From Paraburkholderia sp. BCC1885 (GTDB lineage Bacteria > Pseudomonadota > Gammaproteobacteria > Burkholderiales > Burkholderiaceae): a stretch of DNA of 64,000 nucleotides. Numbering within the stretch: the first letter of the stretch is position 1; every line of letters starts with the position of its first letter. Location: contig NZ_CAAJGM010000111.1 in assembly GCF_900996235.1 (NCBI RefSeq), forward strand, positions 744,001-808,000, read 5' to 3'. Shown piece by piece: positions 52,388 to 60,936 of the stretch. The notes under the pieces are model-generated. The model was not told the DNA's origin. It did not search any database and saw only the letters and a program-made list of their open reading frames with translations. The position numbers were made by a program, and so were the translations under genes.

Positions 52388-54103
52388 TCAAAGGAATCGG
52401 ATACCGCGCGACTCATACACCGACGGCCCTTGAGCCGGCGGATTAAGCGCCATCAGCGATACCGCATCGAAAATTGCCATGAGCGGGTCGATTTTCCCCG
52501 TCCCGCTGGCCTGTTTTGTGATGTTCACCGCGTTGCCGACCGGCACAACGCGTGCATTTCCTACGCACCACGCCATCATTCGCTGGCCGCCGTGAATAAG
52601 CGTGCCATCCGGCTTCTCGCCGCCGTCTTCGGCCTTTCTTCCGCTCGCCGCTGCGACGCGCCGTTCGGTTGTCTTGATCGCGCCCGACAATTTCCAGCCC
52701 TGCGAGATGCCGATCACCTTGTCTTCCGGCACGCCGGCAGCGCTGAGCGCATCGAGCACACCGCCGATTCCAGCCGGGTCCGCGCCGACCTTATCCAGCA
52801 ATCCGGCCTTGTGGATCGCCGCGACGATCTGCGCCACGTCCTCGACGTCGTCGCCAATCTGCTCGACGACGGTCAGGTCGCCCTCTTTCTCGAAGTCGCG
52901 AAGCGTGTCCGCGATCTCTTTGCGGCGCTCGAACACGGACGGATGCGCCCATGCGTGCGTCCACGCGATCCAGTTGCGCGTGCGGCGCTCGCGCCCGACG
53001 AGAGCGAGCCCAAGCAAGTCATCCAGGCCGCCGCCGTCAACCCCTGCAACAATCACTTCGCAGCGCTCAATCAGATCTTCGGGCGATACGCCGGGCGCCA
53101 GCGCCGCCGCCTCCCAAAACTCGGCGCCTGACCAGCGATCGCTGCGCAGCGCAAGACCGATTTCGACATTGGCGTGCTTCGCGAGGAAGCCGCGGAACGA
53201 CTCTTCGCCGCTCTCTTGCGCCTTGCGAAACTCGCGCTCCAGGTACGCCTGATCGACCGAATAACCGAAATTCGGATTGACCATCGCGAGGTTTTCTACC
53301 CGCAAGTGCTCTTTGCGCTTCACCATTTCAGGCGGATGCTCGAAGATCACCGGGACGAAACACGGGTCATTGATCTTCCCGTCACGCACGTCGCGTGCAT
53401 AACGTAGCTTCTGCAGGAACACGCCGGCCGGCGGATCATTCGACTGCGTTGTCAGGTAGATAACAAAGCCTTCAGGACGCGACGCCAGGCCGCCGGTCGC
53501 TTCACGCAGCATGTCTTCGGCGTTCGGCTGCTTTCCGAACAGCCAAAGCTCGTCGATCAACGTCCCGACGCTTTTCTTGCCGCTGACCGTGTTCGCGTCA
53601 GCGGCGACGACCTTCAACGCCGCGCCGCTGACGCGGTGCGTGATCGTCTTGATGTGCGTTTGCACCTGGAACAGCTCGTCGAGGTCTTCCTCGTGCTTCA
53701 CCATGTCCCGGCTAGGCGCGAAACTGTTGTTCGCGACCTCGATTGTCGGTGCAAGGATCGCGTATTCGGCAGACTGGCGCCAATTGAGGATCATCGCAGT
53801 CATCATGATCCCAGCCGCAAGCGTCGACTTGCTGTTCTTCTTGGGGATGCACACGAACCACTCGGTAATCAGGCGTCGCCCACTGTCCGGGTCATACGCG
53901 CCGAAGATCGAAGCGACGAGATCAAACACCCACTGCGCGCACGATTCGCCAAACGTCGGGCTACCCGGTGCGTCGACGATCTTGAGCTGCCTGAAAACGT
54001 TCAGTGCAATCTCGGCCTGCTCTGGAAAGATCGGCGGCGGGATGATCGAGCGCCCGGACCGAAGCCGCTCGGGCCAGTCCAGGCATGCGGTTGACCATTC
54101 CAT
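52388..54103 (-). CDS. Terminase large subunit
   Basis: A 571-residue packaging motor. The ATPase has a Walker A-like VCIPKKNSKSTLAAG and Walker B-like VGTLIDELWLF; the nuclease domain has VIVAGVDGGGLDDLLGLALV and ADPAGIGGVLDAL. It belongs to the HK97-like terminase branch, cos-type. Starts four bases after the small subunit. Confidence 0.88.
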   Translation of the reverse strand: MEWSTACLDWPERLRSGRSIIPPPIFPEQAEIALNVFRQLKIVDAPGSPTFGESCAQWVFDLVASIFGAYDPDSGRRLITEWFVCIPKKNSKSTLAAGIMMTAMILNWRQSAEYAILAPTIEVANNSFAPSRDMVKHEEDLDELFQVQTHIKTITHRVSGAALKVVAADANTVSGKKSVGTLIDELWLFGKQPNAEDMLREATGGLASRPEGFVIYLTTQSNDPPAGVFLQKLRYARDVRDGKINDPCFVPVIFEHPPEMVKRKEHLRVENLAMVNPNFGYSVDQAYLEREFRKAQESGEESFRGFLAKHANVEIGLALRSDRWSGAEFWEAAALAPGVSPEDLIERCEVIVAGVDGGGLDDLLGLALVGRERRTRNWIAWTHAWAHPSVFERRKEIADTLRDFEKEGDLTVVEQIGDDVEDVAQIVAAIHKAGLLDKVGADPAGIGGVLDALSAAGVPEDKVIGISQGWKLSGAIKTTERRVAAASGRKAEDGGEKPDGTLIHGGQRMMAWCVGNARVVPVGNAVNITKQASGTGKIDPLMAIFDAVSLMALNPPAQGPSVYESRGIRFL

Positions 54104-54106
54104 CCG

Positions 54107-54577
54107 CTATTTCCGGTTGTTGACGACAAGTTTCGGCGTCGCAAGCGACGCAAACTTGTTAGCCGCTTTCTCGGCGGCCGCGCCTTTCGCATCCTTCTTT
54201 CCAGTCTCGCCCACCTTCGCATGCACGAATGGCATGAGCGCTTTTGCGGCGTCGACGCGCAGTTTCGGTTCGGTCCGACCGTCGTTCATCGCGGCAATCA
54301 GGAACGCCTTCGGATCGGTGAAGCTGGTCATCGCGCCGATGTCTAAATCGACTGGCTTGCGAGCGGCGCTCCCCGACTTTTCGACCGGAGCGGGTCTCGC
54401 TTCGCTCTGGATGCGTTGCGCAGCGAGATAAAGGGACACATCCTTGTCTTTAACAAGGCGTGATCCCGCTGCCGATGCTGTCGCGGCGCTGTAACCCGCC
54501 GCAATTGCCGCGTCCTTATTGGCTTTGCCGGCCAAAACAGCGTCGGCGAAAAGCCTCTTTTTCGCTGTTAAAGCCAT
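54107..54577 (-). CDS. Terminase small subunit
   Basis: A 156-residue DNA-binding subunit: MALTAKKRLFADAVLAGKANKDAAIAAGYS is the typical helix-turn-helix opening, followed by a basic Ala-rich C-terminus (KKDAKGAAAEKAANKF). It recognises the packaging site. ATG at 54577 behind GGAG. Confidence 0.84.
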   Translation of the reverse strand: MALTAKKRLFADAVLAGKANKDAAIAAGYSAATASAAGSRLVKDKDVSLYLAAQRIQSEARPAPVEKSGSAARKPVDLDIGAMTSFTDPKAFLIAAMNDGRTEPKLRVDAAKALMPFVHAKVGETGKKDAKGAAAEKAANKFASLATPKLVVNNRK

Positions 54578-54682
54578 TAACAAAAACTCCAAACGGGAAA
54601 AAATTCTGCGCGTGCGGGAACGGTCGGTCGAGGCGCAAAATAGCCTCAAACTTTCAATACCCCCGCCCGGTAGGTTTTGACT

Positions 54683-54734
54683 AATGTTGCTTATTTACAA
54701 CATTCGTTGAGAATTGTCGTATTTTCGCAACATT
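54683..54734. repeat. CAACATT repeats, candidate packaging (cos) region
   Basis: AATGTTG at 54683-54689 and CAACATT at 54698-54704 form a dyad; another CAACATT lies at 54728-54734. The region is AT-rich and non-coding, between HNH and small terminase, the place where cos sites lie in HK97-like phages. Confidence 0.45.
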
Positions 54735-54739
54735 TGTTA

Positions 54740-55123
54740 TCAGCGACGCTCAAGGCGCGCTTTTTCGCCGTCGTGGTGCGGTTTGCACAGCGTCTGAACG
54801 TTGGTCGGGTCGAGACGCAGCGTGTCATTGCCGCGATGCGCAACTATGTGGTCACCGATCGTTCCAAGCGGTTCGGCAACGCCACGTTCGGCACATGCGA
54901 GCACGACATCAACCGGCGACAGATCAAGCATGCCGAGATCGCGAAGACAGAACACGCAATGCGGATGCATCGCGAGATGTTTGGCACGCAGTTGCTGCCA
55001 GTCGTAACCGTAGCCACGTGCCGCGCTGCTCGTCTTGCCTGTTCGCCACGACGGCGATTCGGCAATCGCGACTCGGCTTGGCAATGACTGCAAGCGAGTC
55101 GCCAACGTGCGCAAGCGCGGCAT
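54740..55123 (-). CDS. HNH endonuclease
   Basis: A 127-residue nuclease. CVFCLRDLG, GTIGDHIVAHRGND and TLCKPHHDGEK give the zinc-binding CxxC pairs and the H-N-H active site. HNH proteins encoded next to terminase assist cos cleavage in HK97-type phages. ATG at 55123. Confidence 0.83.
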   Translation of the reverse strand: MPRLRTLATRLQSLPSRVAIAESPSWRTGKTSSAARGYGYDWQQLRAKHLAMHPHCVFCLRDLGMLDLSPVDVVLACAERGVAEPLGTIGDHIVAHRGNDTLRLDPTNVQTLCKPHHDGEKARLERR

Positions 55124-55128
55124 GTGGT

Positions 55129-55488
55129 TTACGCCGCGACCGGATACGCAGCAGCAAGCGCTGCATTGGTGGCCGCCTGAATGGCTTCCACCGACAACGA
55201 TGCGTCGATCGTCTTAAGTGCAAGCGCGATCTGCACTGCGGTGTTGACGTTGCTGCCAGCGTTTGCTGCCGGTTGAGTTGCCGCTACGGGTGTGCTCATG
55301 ATCAATCCTTTAAGATCGTTGGAAATGGGCGCATTGCCGATCAACTTCGACAACGCGTCGAGCGTCGCGGCTACATCGGTTGTCGCGTCGACCTTGATTT
55401 CGGAAGCCACGCTGTCGGCTTTCTGTTCGATGGTCGACTTTTCGCCCTTGAACCACGAGGCGATCTTCTGAATGATGGCTTTGAACAT
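55129..55488 (-). CDS. Phage protein of unknown function
   Basis: A 119-residue protein with an amphipathic basic N-terminus (MFKAIIQKIASWFKGEKS) and an Ala/Thr-rich helical remainder. It is the first gene after the probable late-terminator hairpin and may be the first late gene. No recognised domain. Confidence 0.55.
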   Translation of the reverse strand: MFKAIIQKIASWFKGEKSTIEQKADSVASEIKVDATTDVAATLDALSKLIGNAPISNDLKGLIMSTPVAATQPAANAGSNVNTAVQIALALKTIDASLSVEAIQAATNAALAAAYPVAA

Positions 55489-55511
55489 GGTTTCTCGAGG
55501 CGAAAATAGAA

Positions 55512-55541
55512 AAACCCGCAAGGCTTTCACCTGGCGGGTTT
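55512..55541 (-). terminator. Terminator between Q-like gene and late genes
   Basis: Stem AAACCCGC/GCGGGTTT with a 14-base loop, continuing to a five-T run on the minus strand. A candidate tR'-type early late-leader terminator. Confidence 0.7.
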
Positions 55542-55599
55542 CGTTTTGTCTGGACGCGACTGTGCGCTCAGACGGGATAATTCCACAATTTTTCGGAGT

Positions 55600-55995
55600 T
55601 TACAAGTACTTTATCAAGCCTTTTTCGACAAGCGCCGGTCGCATGATCGCTTTGGCTTGGGCGTAGTCACTTTCCTGCGTCTCGGGATTGCGAGGATTCG
55701 CAAAAACGAGTGCGCCAGCGGCAAAGTTGCGCACCGCTGTTGTCACGGCAATTCGATGGCGCATGCCGAGTGCGAGCACGATTGGCTCAACCGCATTGCC
55801 AGTAACCGCCGAAAGCTGGAAATCGACCAACTCCGACAGATCCTCATAATCCATCCATTGCCGGCTGATCTGGAAGTTTGAGCACGACGAATCAGAGCCG
55901 TTGTAGCCGGCAACAGGCCGGTATGCCTGGCTCCATTCGTACCAGTCCGTCAGAACGGCGTCGATTTCGTCCATCGGCATCGCGTCATATGTCAT
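55600..55995 (-). CDS. Q-like late regulator candidate
   Basis: A 131-residue protein beginning MTYDAMPMDEIDAVLTDWYEWSQAYRP, with CSNFQISRQW and a helical end. The layout (W-rich opening, ISRQW, C-terminal HTH-like AVTTAVRNFAAGALVF) resembles the antitermination-Q or DUF1133-like proteins at the end of early operons. The position before HNH/terminase, followed by a terminator, supports that role; this is inference. AAGGGG precedes the ATG; a GTG at 56067 is an alternative. Confidence 0.55.
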   Translation of the reverse strand: MTYDAMPMDEIDAVLTDWYEWSQAYRPVAGYNGSDSSCSNFQISRQWMDYEDLSELVDFQLSAVTGNAVEPIVLALGMRHRIAVTTAVRNFAAGALVFANPRNPETQESDYAQAKAIMRPALVEKGLIKYL

Positions 55996-56063
55996 GTGTT
56001 GTTGCCCCTTTCCGCATTGCTCTGCCCGCATGTCGCGCGCCGCTTCCGCCGTATAAATCGCTG

Positions 56064-56312
56064 TCACATCACCACCGAAAAGTGAATTCCCCAATGCATG
56101 AACCACTGCACGAGCTGGCTGCGCAGATCCTCGTTGCGCGGGAACGGGTATTCGACCTGCAGACGATCGCCAACAGGATCGAGCTGGCCAACTAACGGGC
56201 AACCGTCAAACGCGATCAACTTCGCTTTCGTGACATCGTCGACATGCTGGCGGCTCGACTTGGCTAGTTCGTCGGGAACGTCGGCGTATTGGATGTAGGC
56301 GTGCGCGCTCAC
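56064..56312 (-). CDS. Phage early protein of unknown function
   Basis: An 82-residue protein starting MSAHAYIQYADVPDELAKSS; soluble, no motif recognised. ATGA overlap with the upstream gene shows coupling. Confidence 0.5.
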   Translation of the reverse strand: MSAHAYIQYADVPDELAKSSRQHVDDVTKAKLIAFDGCPLVGQLDPVGDRLQVEYPFPRNEDLRSQLVQWFMHWGIHFSVVM

Positions 56313-56560
56313 AATGAATCACCGACTTGAGGCGCTGCGGAATGATCGACGGTGATCGTGACAATTCCCTCGTTGATGATGCCGTAGTTGCCCATCCGCG
56401 AAGAGAGATTGCACTGCACTCGGACGCACGAAGCGTCCGGATTGACGCCAGCCGCAGCCGCAACATGCTCAATGATGACGCGCTCGAGGGCGGCCGAATC
56501 GAGAACGGCGCGATGCGTCGTCGTGTTGGTGCGCCCGGTGTTGATCTTGATTTCACTCAC
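56309..56560 (-). CDS. Phage early protein of unknown function
   Basis: An 83-residue protein, GTG start at 56560 with a perfect AAAGGAGG site. It reads SEIKINTGRTNTTTHRAV then a beta-rich half. Coupled by ATGA to the next gene. Function unknown. Confidence 0.55.
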   Translation of the reverse strand: MSEIKINTGRTNTTTHRAVLDSAALERVIIEHVAAAAGVNPDASCVRVQCNLSSRMGNYGIINEGIVTITVDHSAAPQVGDSL

Positions 56561-56904
56561 ACTGCCTCCTTTACTATCCATTCGAGCTCACCGCTGTCGA
56601 CAAACGCCGCAAGCACATGCGCGTCGCGCCCCTTCCGATTCATCGAAATCGGTGCATTCACCCAGCAAAGCTCTTCATTGACCCAGCCCTTGTCCGACCG
56701 CGGAATGTGAATGCGATCGGACAACGGAATGAAGGCGAGTGCTTTTACCATGGAGACGCTCATATCGCCGCCGCTGTATGCGATGCGTTGGAGACCATGC
56801 ACCATCGTTTCGAAATCGAAATCGATAGGCGCGGTGACCGACCGACTGCGATACCTCCGGCCGGTGAAAGTGACGCTGCTCGCGATGTAAATCCGCACCG
56901 TCAT
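56557..56904 (-). CDS. Phage early protein of unknown function
   Basis: A 115-residue protein (MTVRIYIASSVTFTGRRYRS) with hydrophobic strands and FVDSGELEWIVKE near the end; ATGA overlap with the preceding nuclease gene. Unrecognised. Confidence 0.5.
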   Translation of the reverse strand: MTVRIYIASSVTFTGRRYRSRSVTAPIDFDFETMVHGLQRIAYSGGDMSVSMVKALAFIPLSDRIHIPRSDKGWVNEELCWVNAPISMNRKGRDAHVLAAFVDSGELEWIVKEAV

Positions 56905-57341
56905 GACGATTGGTCGCACGTTTCCCCCTTCAAATCCAGCTTTGCGGCGCGTTCCGGCTGCCAGCGCGCGAATGCCGCATTCCACATGTCGCGCTTCTGC
57001 TCGCGCAGGAAACGCTTTCCCTGATCGTATTCGTGGTGGCATGCCGCGCAGGCCGGCACGGTAAGCACGTCAGCCGTTTTTAAGCCCATGCCCTTCCCTT
57101 CGTTGCGGTGCGCCGGCACGCTCGTTTTCGGATTGCTCTCGCAAATGCCGGCGATGCGCAGATAACAAGGCTCGTCCCGGCAAGCGTCGCGCATCACCTT
57201 GTCGTCACCAGCCTTCGGACGTCGCGCGCGCTTCTTCATCGCCGAGCGCTGCAGCGCTGTCTTGGCCGACGCGAGACTGCTAAACGGCGAATGCGGCTTT
57301 CGCTTGAATCCCGTTCGGCGCAATGGCGTGGATCTCTTCAA
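56901..57341 (-). CDS. YbcO-like (DUF1364) nuclease
   Basis: A 146-residue protein. A basic N-terminus is followed by CYLRIAGICESNPKTSVPAHRNEG and PACAACHHEYDQGKRF, the cysteine and histidine pattern of the DUF1364/YbcO HNH-type recombination nucleases found in lambdoid phages. It probably acts in phage DNA recombination. ATGA overlap with DUF4406. Confidence 0.72.
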   Translation of the reverse strand: MKRSTPLRRTGFKRKPHSPFSSLASAKTALQRSAMKKRARRPKAGDDKVMRDACRDEPCYLRIAGICESNPKTSVPAHRNEGKGMGLKTADVLTVPACAACHHEYDQGKRFLREQKRDMWNAAFARWQPERAAKLDLKGETCDQSS

Positions 57342-57703
57342 GCTGCCTCCGTGTCGACCAGCTCGACAACCGCGGCCTGCGAGATCACGGGCATATCGCC
57401 AGCGAGGCCGATCAGATGCGCAGCGCGGAACACGCGCAAGCCGAGGTCACGAATCAGGTTGTGCTCGATCGGCGCGCCACGCGATTGCTCCCACCCCGGC
57501 AAAAGCGCAATGCCGTCACAATCGACAGCCGCCTTGATGTCGACGCGCATGCATGCGAGCCAATCGCCATCGCTGTGCGCATTTAGCTCGGCCGGATTGA
57601 CGACGTCAAAGCCGAGCGCGCGCAAACGCGCAGCCTCGGCGTGGAACGCCGGAAAATTCAATTCCGGGTAACCTGTCATCGGGCCGGCGAGATATATTTT
57701 CAT
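57338..57703 (-). CDS. DUF4406 nucleotide-modifying-like protein
   Basis: A 121-residue protein opening MKIYLAGPMTGYPELNFPAF, with WLACMRVDIKAAVDCDGIALLPGWEQSRG. This is the nucleoside 2-deoxyribosyltransferase-like DUF4406 fold, common in phages; activity not proven. ATGA overlap with the gene before. Confidence 0.75.
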   Translation of the reverse strand: MKIYLAGPMTGYPELNFPAFHAEAARLRALGFDVVNPAELNAHSDGDWLACMRVDIKAAVDCDGIALLPGWEQSRGAPIEHNLIRDLGLRVFRAAHLIGLAGDMPVISQAAVVELVDTEAA

Positions 57704-58053
57704 GTGGCGGACCTCCCAACCGTCACCATCTCGTACATCGCATCGGCCACCGGATCAACGCAATCGGTCTGCCTTGCGCGCCGCGCCTTGAGCGCCTTTT
57801 GTGCCTCGTACCGTGCGCTTGGCCGATATGCGGCAAGCCTCGGAAACGGCGCGCCGGTCAACTGGTACGTCGCGCGATAGTTCGCCTCACTGCCCTTCAC
57901 GTGGCCGCTTTCCTTGAGAATGCGAAGTTTTTTCTTGACGGCGTCGTATGAGAAACCTGTGCATGCGACGATGTCGGCGCTGGTCGCACCTGGCTTGAGC
58001 ATCAGGAATTCGCAAATCTGACGCTGCTGCACGCTCATGATCCTGTTTGCCAT
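57700..58053 (-). CDS. Winged-helix DNA-binding protein
   Basis: A 117-residue protein with HTH SVQQRQICEFLMLKPGATSADIVACTGFS then YDAVKKKLRILKESGHVKG, followed by an Arg/Ala-rich tail. Probably a phage regulator. ATG adjacent to the DUF1064 stop. Confidence 0.62.
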   Translation of the reverse strand: MANRIMSVQQRQICEFLMLKPGATSADIVACTGFSYDAVKKKLRILKESGHVKGSEANYRATYQLTGAPFPRLAAYRPSARYEAQKALKARRARQTDCVDPVADAMYEMVTVGRSAT

Positions 58054-58665
58054 TTACTGAATCTCCACGATGTCGATGTCGTGCACCGTCTTCATGAGGT
58101 GGCGCTTGAATTGGTACATGGCCGTCTGCATTCCCTTGACGTCCTCGACGACTTGTTCGCCGGCGGCCGTCAGATAGACGAAATCGGCGACATACGTGCG
58201 GGCGCGCCGTTTCTTTCCGGCCACGACGGCAGGCGGCGCGATGACGAATGGCACCTGCAGGCGCAGTTCGCGGATCTCGCCAGCCGCCTGCAGCTGGATC
58301 AGATGAAACCAGCGCGACCGCTCGCGCTGGCTATCGAACTTGATCCCTTCGTGCTCGCATTTCGTGTTTCGGTACTTGGGCGGCTTGGCCGGCTTCGTCA
58401 TGCCGGCGATTGCGCTGCTCATTGGCGTTGGCGCGCCAATCTCAGCCGCTGCGCGCGCAGACCGCGAGATGCTGAGCGCAATCGGATCGGCGCCGACGCC
58501 AGCGGCGATCTCGTCGAACTCGCTGTTCGGCAGCGTGCCGAACTTGCGCGCCAGAGCGCGCTGCTGCGAATCGCGACCGACCGTCATGTCTTCGCGCACG
58601 CGCGCCGTGCCCACCGTCGTCGTGCCGGACGGAACAACCATCGGCCAAGGTGCTCGCTTCGTCAT
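58054..58665 (-). CDS. DUF1064 nuclease-like protein
   Basis: A 203-residue protein; the C-terminal half (KYRNTKCEHEGIKFDSQRER, then TYVADFVYLTAAGEQVVEDVKG) is DUF1064, a VSR/restriction-like nuclease fold with D and E-x-K type residues. Probably DNA recombination or Holliday-junction cutting, alternative to RusA. ATG at 58665 overlaps the small Cys gene (ATGA). Confidence 0.75.
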   Translation of the reverse strand: MTKRAPWPMVVPSGTTTVGTARVREDMTVGRDSQQRALARKFGTLPNSEFDEIAAGVGADPIALSISRSARAAAEIGAPTPMSSAIAGMTKPAKPPKYRNTKCEHEGIKFDSQRERSRWFHLIQLQAAGEIRELRLQVPFVIAPPAVVAGKKRRARTYVADFVYLTAAGEQVVEDVKGMQTAMYQFKRHLMKTVHDIDIVEIQ

Positions 58666-58847
58666 GCCTTTGCCTTCCAGCGAATCGGGTTGAAGTTGCA
58701 CGCCATGTGGCCCGGCACAAATGCAGACGCGTCCTTGTGCGCGCAATTGCGGTATCCCCGCGCATACATCTTTTCGTGGCCTGGCGTAGTGATGGAGTAT
58801 TGGCAGGTGCGGCACGTGGGTGCGGCTATCTCAGAATGGGATTTCAT
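58662..58847 (-). CDS. Small cysteine-rich phage protein
   Basis: A 61-residue protein with CRTC near residue 12 and two more Cys (YRNCAH, MACNF), a likely zinc knuckle. ATGA-coupled to the DUF1064 gene; overlaps the preceding gene by 17 bases. Confidence 0.6.
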   Translation of the reverse strand: MKSHSEIAAPTCRTCQYSITTPGHEKMYARGYRNCAHKDASAFVPGHMACNFNPIRWKAKA

Positions 58848-59061
58848 CTCGTGAGTCCCTGGTGAATGTGGTCCGCTGCATGTCGTCGACTCGGCGCGCC
58901 ACGGTCGCCTCGAGCACGACGAACAACTGGCCCCGGTGCTCGCGCGCCAGTCGCTCGGCCTCTGTGACCGCCGAGCGCTCGGTTGCGTGCCTATACTTCG
59001 GCGGCCGCACGCCGGTCGGCGACCACACGAGCCAAAAGGCCTTTTCCGTTTGCGCGTTCAA
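58831..59061 (-). CDS. Phage early protein of unknown function
   Basis: A 76-residue protein with TTG start at 59061 behind GGAGG; TTGA overlap with the methyltransferase stop. Basic and helical (ERSAVTEAERLAREHRGQLF). Unrecognised. Confidence 0.5.
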   Translation of the reverse strand: MNAQTEKAFWLVWSPTGVRPPKYRHATERSAVTEAERLAREHRGQLFVVLEATVARRVDDMQRTTFTRDSRDEIPF

Positions 59062-59582
59062 GTCGCCTCCGGTTTCATGAAGACAAGCCAGTGCGTAAGG
59101 CCTTTCCGGCCGCTGAGATGGCCAAACAGCGGAGCTACTTCGGTGAGCGCCAACACTTCGCCGATCTTGACTTGCGTTTCGTTCCATTTGAAAACCAGCA
59201 CGCCGTCAGTTGCGAGCACGCGGAAGCACTCGGCGAAGCCGCGGCGCAGGTCATCGCGCCAGTCGTCACCGAGCTTTCCGTATTTCGCCGCAAGCCAGCT
59301 CTTCGGGCCTGCGCGTACCAAATGCGGCGGATCGAATGACACGAGCTTGAAAGTGCCGTCTTGATAAGGCAGATAGCGGAAGTCGAACATCACGTCAGGT
59401 TCGATACTTATCGTCCGCGTCCCCGGCTCATTGCCATGCGAGCGGTCAGTGACGGTCAACGTCTCGCTGCGTCGGTCGCCAAAGATCACGTTCGGATGGT
59501 GGCGGTCGAGCCACATCATTCGACTGCCGCAACAGGCGTCGAGCACTTTCTTTTCGATCGCTGTTTCGTGCTCGATGCTCAC
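59058..59582 (-). CDS. Phage SAM-dependent methyltransferase-like protein
   Basis: A 174-residue protein. Motif I-like VLDACCGSRMMW binds SAM; SFDPPHLVRAG at motif IV resembles the DPPY catalytic motif of N6/N4 DNA methylases. It probably modifies phage DNA. Overlaps the replication gene by four bases. Confidence 0.72.
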   Translation of the reverse strand: MSIEHETAIEKKVLDACCGSRMMWLDRHHPNVIFGDRRSETLTVTDRSHGNEPGTRTISIEPDVMFDFRYLPYQDGTFKLVSFDPPHLVRAGPKSWLAAKYGKLGDDWRDDLRRGFAECFRVLATDGVLVFKWNETQVKIGEVLALTEVAPLFGHLSGRKGLTHWLVFMKPEAT

Positions 59583-60658
59583 GCGACCTCCGCGGGCGCT
59601 TTCTCGCGCGGAATGTCATTGAAGTAGGCGTACAGCGCCTCGTAACGCTCTTCGCTCTCGCGGCCCACCGTGCGCAAAAGCTCTTCCATCCATTCACCCG
59701 GCCCGGACGCCTTGCACACCTTCGCCTTGAACTGCTCGAAGAATTGAAACTTGGATCGATCGATGCCGAGCTGCTGACCGCGAGACAGATAGCCGCTTTC
59801 CGTGAGCCACCAGTTCGCCGGCGCGCTGGGCGACCCGACAGCAGCTTGCACGTCTTTCACCGGAAACAGTCCGGTCCAGCCGCGGAGCACAGCTTCGTCG
59901 ACGCACGCAGCCGGGTCGTGGCCAAGCTCACGCAACTTCGCCAGCCGCTTGATCGACACCGACGCCGCTGGTCGCGTCCAAGGCGCCGACTTGTCGGCCG
60001 CTTTCGCTTCGCGGTGCTCGCACCAGTCGAGCCACGTGTCATCGCTCAACCAGTCGGGCAGTTCGATCGATCGCAGTTCGACATGCAACGCAACTCGCGG
60101 CGCTCGCCGCGCAGGTTGGTCGTTGCCTTTCTGTTCCTTTGATAGTTCCTTGGTAGTTCCGTGTCCCGTTTTTGGGACTGTTTCGGCGGAAATTTGGGAC
60201 TGTTCAGCCGGAAAAACGGTACCGTTAGCAGGAAAATTTGGAACTGTTCCGTTTTTGGAACTGTTCCGTTTTTGGGTGTGTTTAACGGTGCCGTTTTCGG
60301 AACCGTTCCCGATTTGGGCTAGCTTTGACGGAGGCGGTCCGATCTCAACGACTTTGCCTTCGCGATTGGTCATCAGCACTTTCGGTGCGCCAGCCGGCCG
60401 CGTCATCTGATACACGATCACCTGCCCGGTTTTGCCGGTGCGATCGCCTGTGTCTTCGAGATAGCCCAGTTCCTTCAGGCGCTTTATGTTCGCGAGGATC
60501 GTCTTGCGATCCTGCTCAATGAACTGCTCGACAGCTTCCATGCTGGCCCATACACGGAAGTCCTCACCGGCGAAATCGGCCAGCGCAATAAGAACGGCCT
60601 TAGGCGATCCCTTGCCAACCCGCTGCGCCCGAACCCAGAATGTTGCTGTGACGCTCAA
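59579..60658 (-). CDS. Phage replication initiator (O-like)
   Basis: A 359-residue protein. N-terminal winged helix (SVTATFWVRAQRVGKGSPKA, then EQFIEQDRKTILANIKRLKELG), a repetitive middle with NGTV motifs, and a C-terminal region with DWLSDDTWLDWCEHR. The layout matches lambda O, with origin repeats inside the gene. A TTG start at 60658 overlaps the previous stop (TTGA); upstream frame is not used. Confidence 0.75.
   Translation of the reverse strand: MSVTATFWVRAQRVGKGSPKAVLIALADFAGEDFRVWASMEAVEQFIEQDRKTILANIKRLKELGYLEDTGDRTGKTGQVIVYQMTRPAGAPKVLMTNREGKVVEIGPPPSKLAQIGNGSENGTVKHTQKRNSSKNGTVPNFPANGTVFPAEQSQISAETVPKTGHGTTKELSKEQKGNDQPARRAPRVALHVELRSIELPDWLSDDTWLDWCEHREAKAADKSAPWTRPAASVSIKRLAKLRELGHDPAACVDEAVLRGWTGLFPVKDVQAAVGSPSAPANWWLTESGYLSRGQQLGIDRSKFQFFEQFKAKVCKASGPGEWMEELLRTVGRESEERYEALYAYFNDIPREKAPAEVA
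60172..60308. repeat. Iteron-like array inside the replication gene, candidate ori
   Basis: TTTGGGACTGTT at 60172 and 60194, TTTGGAACTGTT at 60238 and 60255, TTCGGAACCGTT at 60297, with palindrome AACGGTACCGTT at 60215-60226 between. Start-to-start gaps 22, 44, 17 and 42 bases. It encodes the NGTV repeats, so DNA and protein repetition coincide. Confidence 0.65.
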
Positions 60659-60936
60659 GCGGCCACCTCGACCGGCAGACCGACAATTTCGTTCTGGACG
60701 CCGGTGGCGACGCACTCGCGCGTGCCGCAGACCTTGAGCGCTTCGTCGTCGAGCAGCTCGCGAACGCGGCCGCACACGCTCGACAGACGCAGGTTCGTGC
60801 GGTCGGCGATCTCCTGTCGCGTGAGCGCCAATTTGGGCGCATCGAACAGATCCATGATCATCTGCTTCTGCGTGCGGCGCAGGCCGCCGGCAAGCGCGTC
60901 GTGTGCAACGGTTTGGGTGTGAGTGGCTCGCATCAT
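60655..60936 (-). CDS. Small HTH protein
   Basis: A 93-residue protein: LTRQEIADRTNLRLSSVCGRVRELLDD is a winged-helix HTH. It precedes the replication initiator and may load or regulate it. Either of two tandem ATGs may be used; it overlaps CII stop. Confidence 0.65.
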   Translation of the reverse strand: MMRATHTQTVAHDALAGGLRRTQKQMIMDLFDAPKLALTRQEIADRTNLRLSSVCGRVRELLDDEALKVCGTRECVATGVQNEIVGLPVEVAA

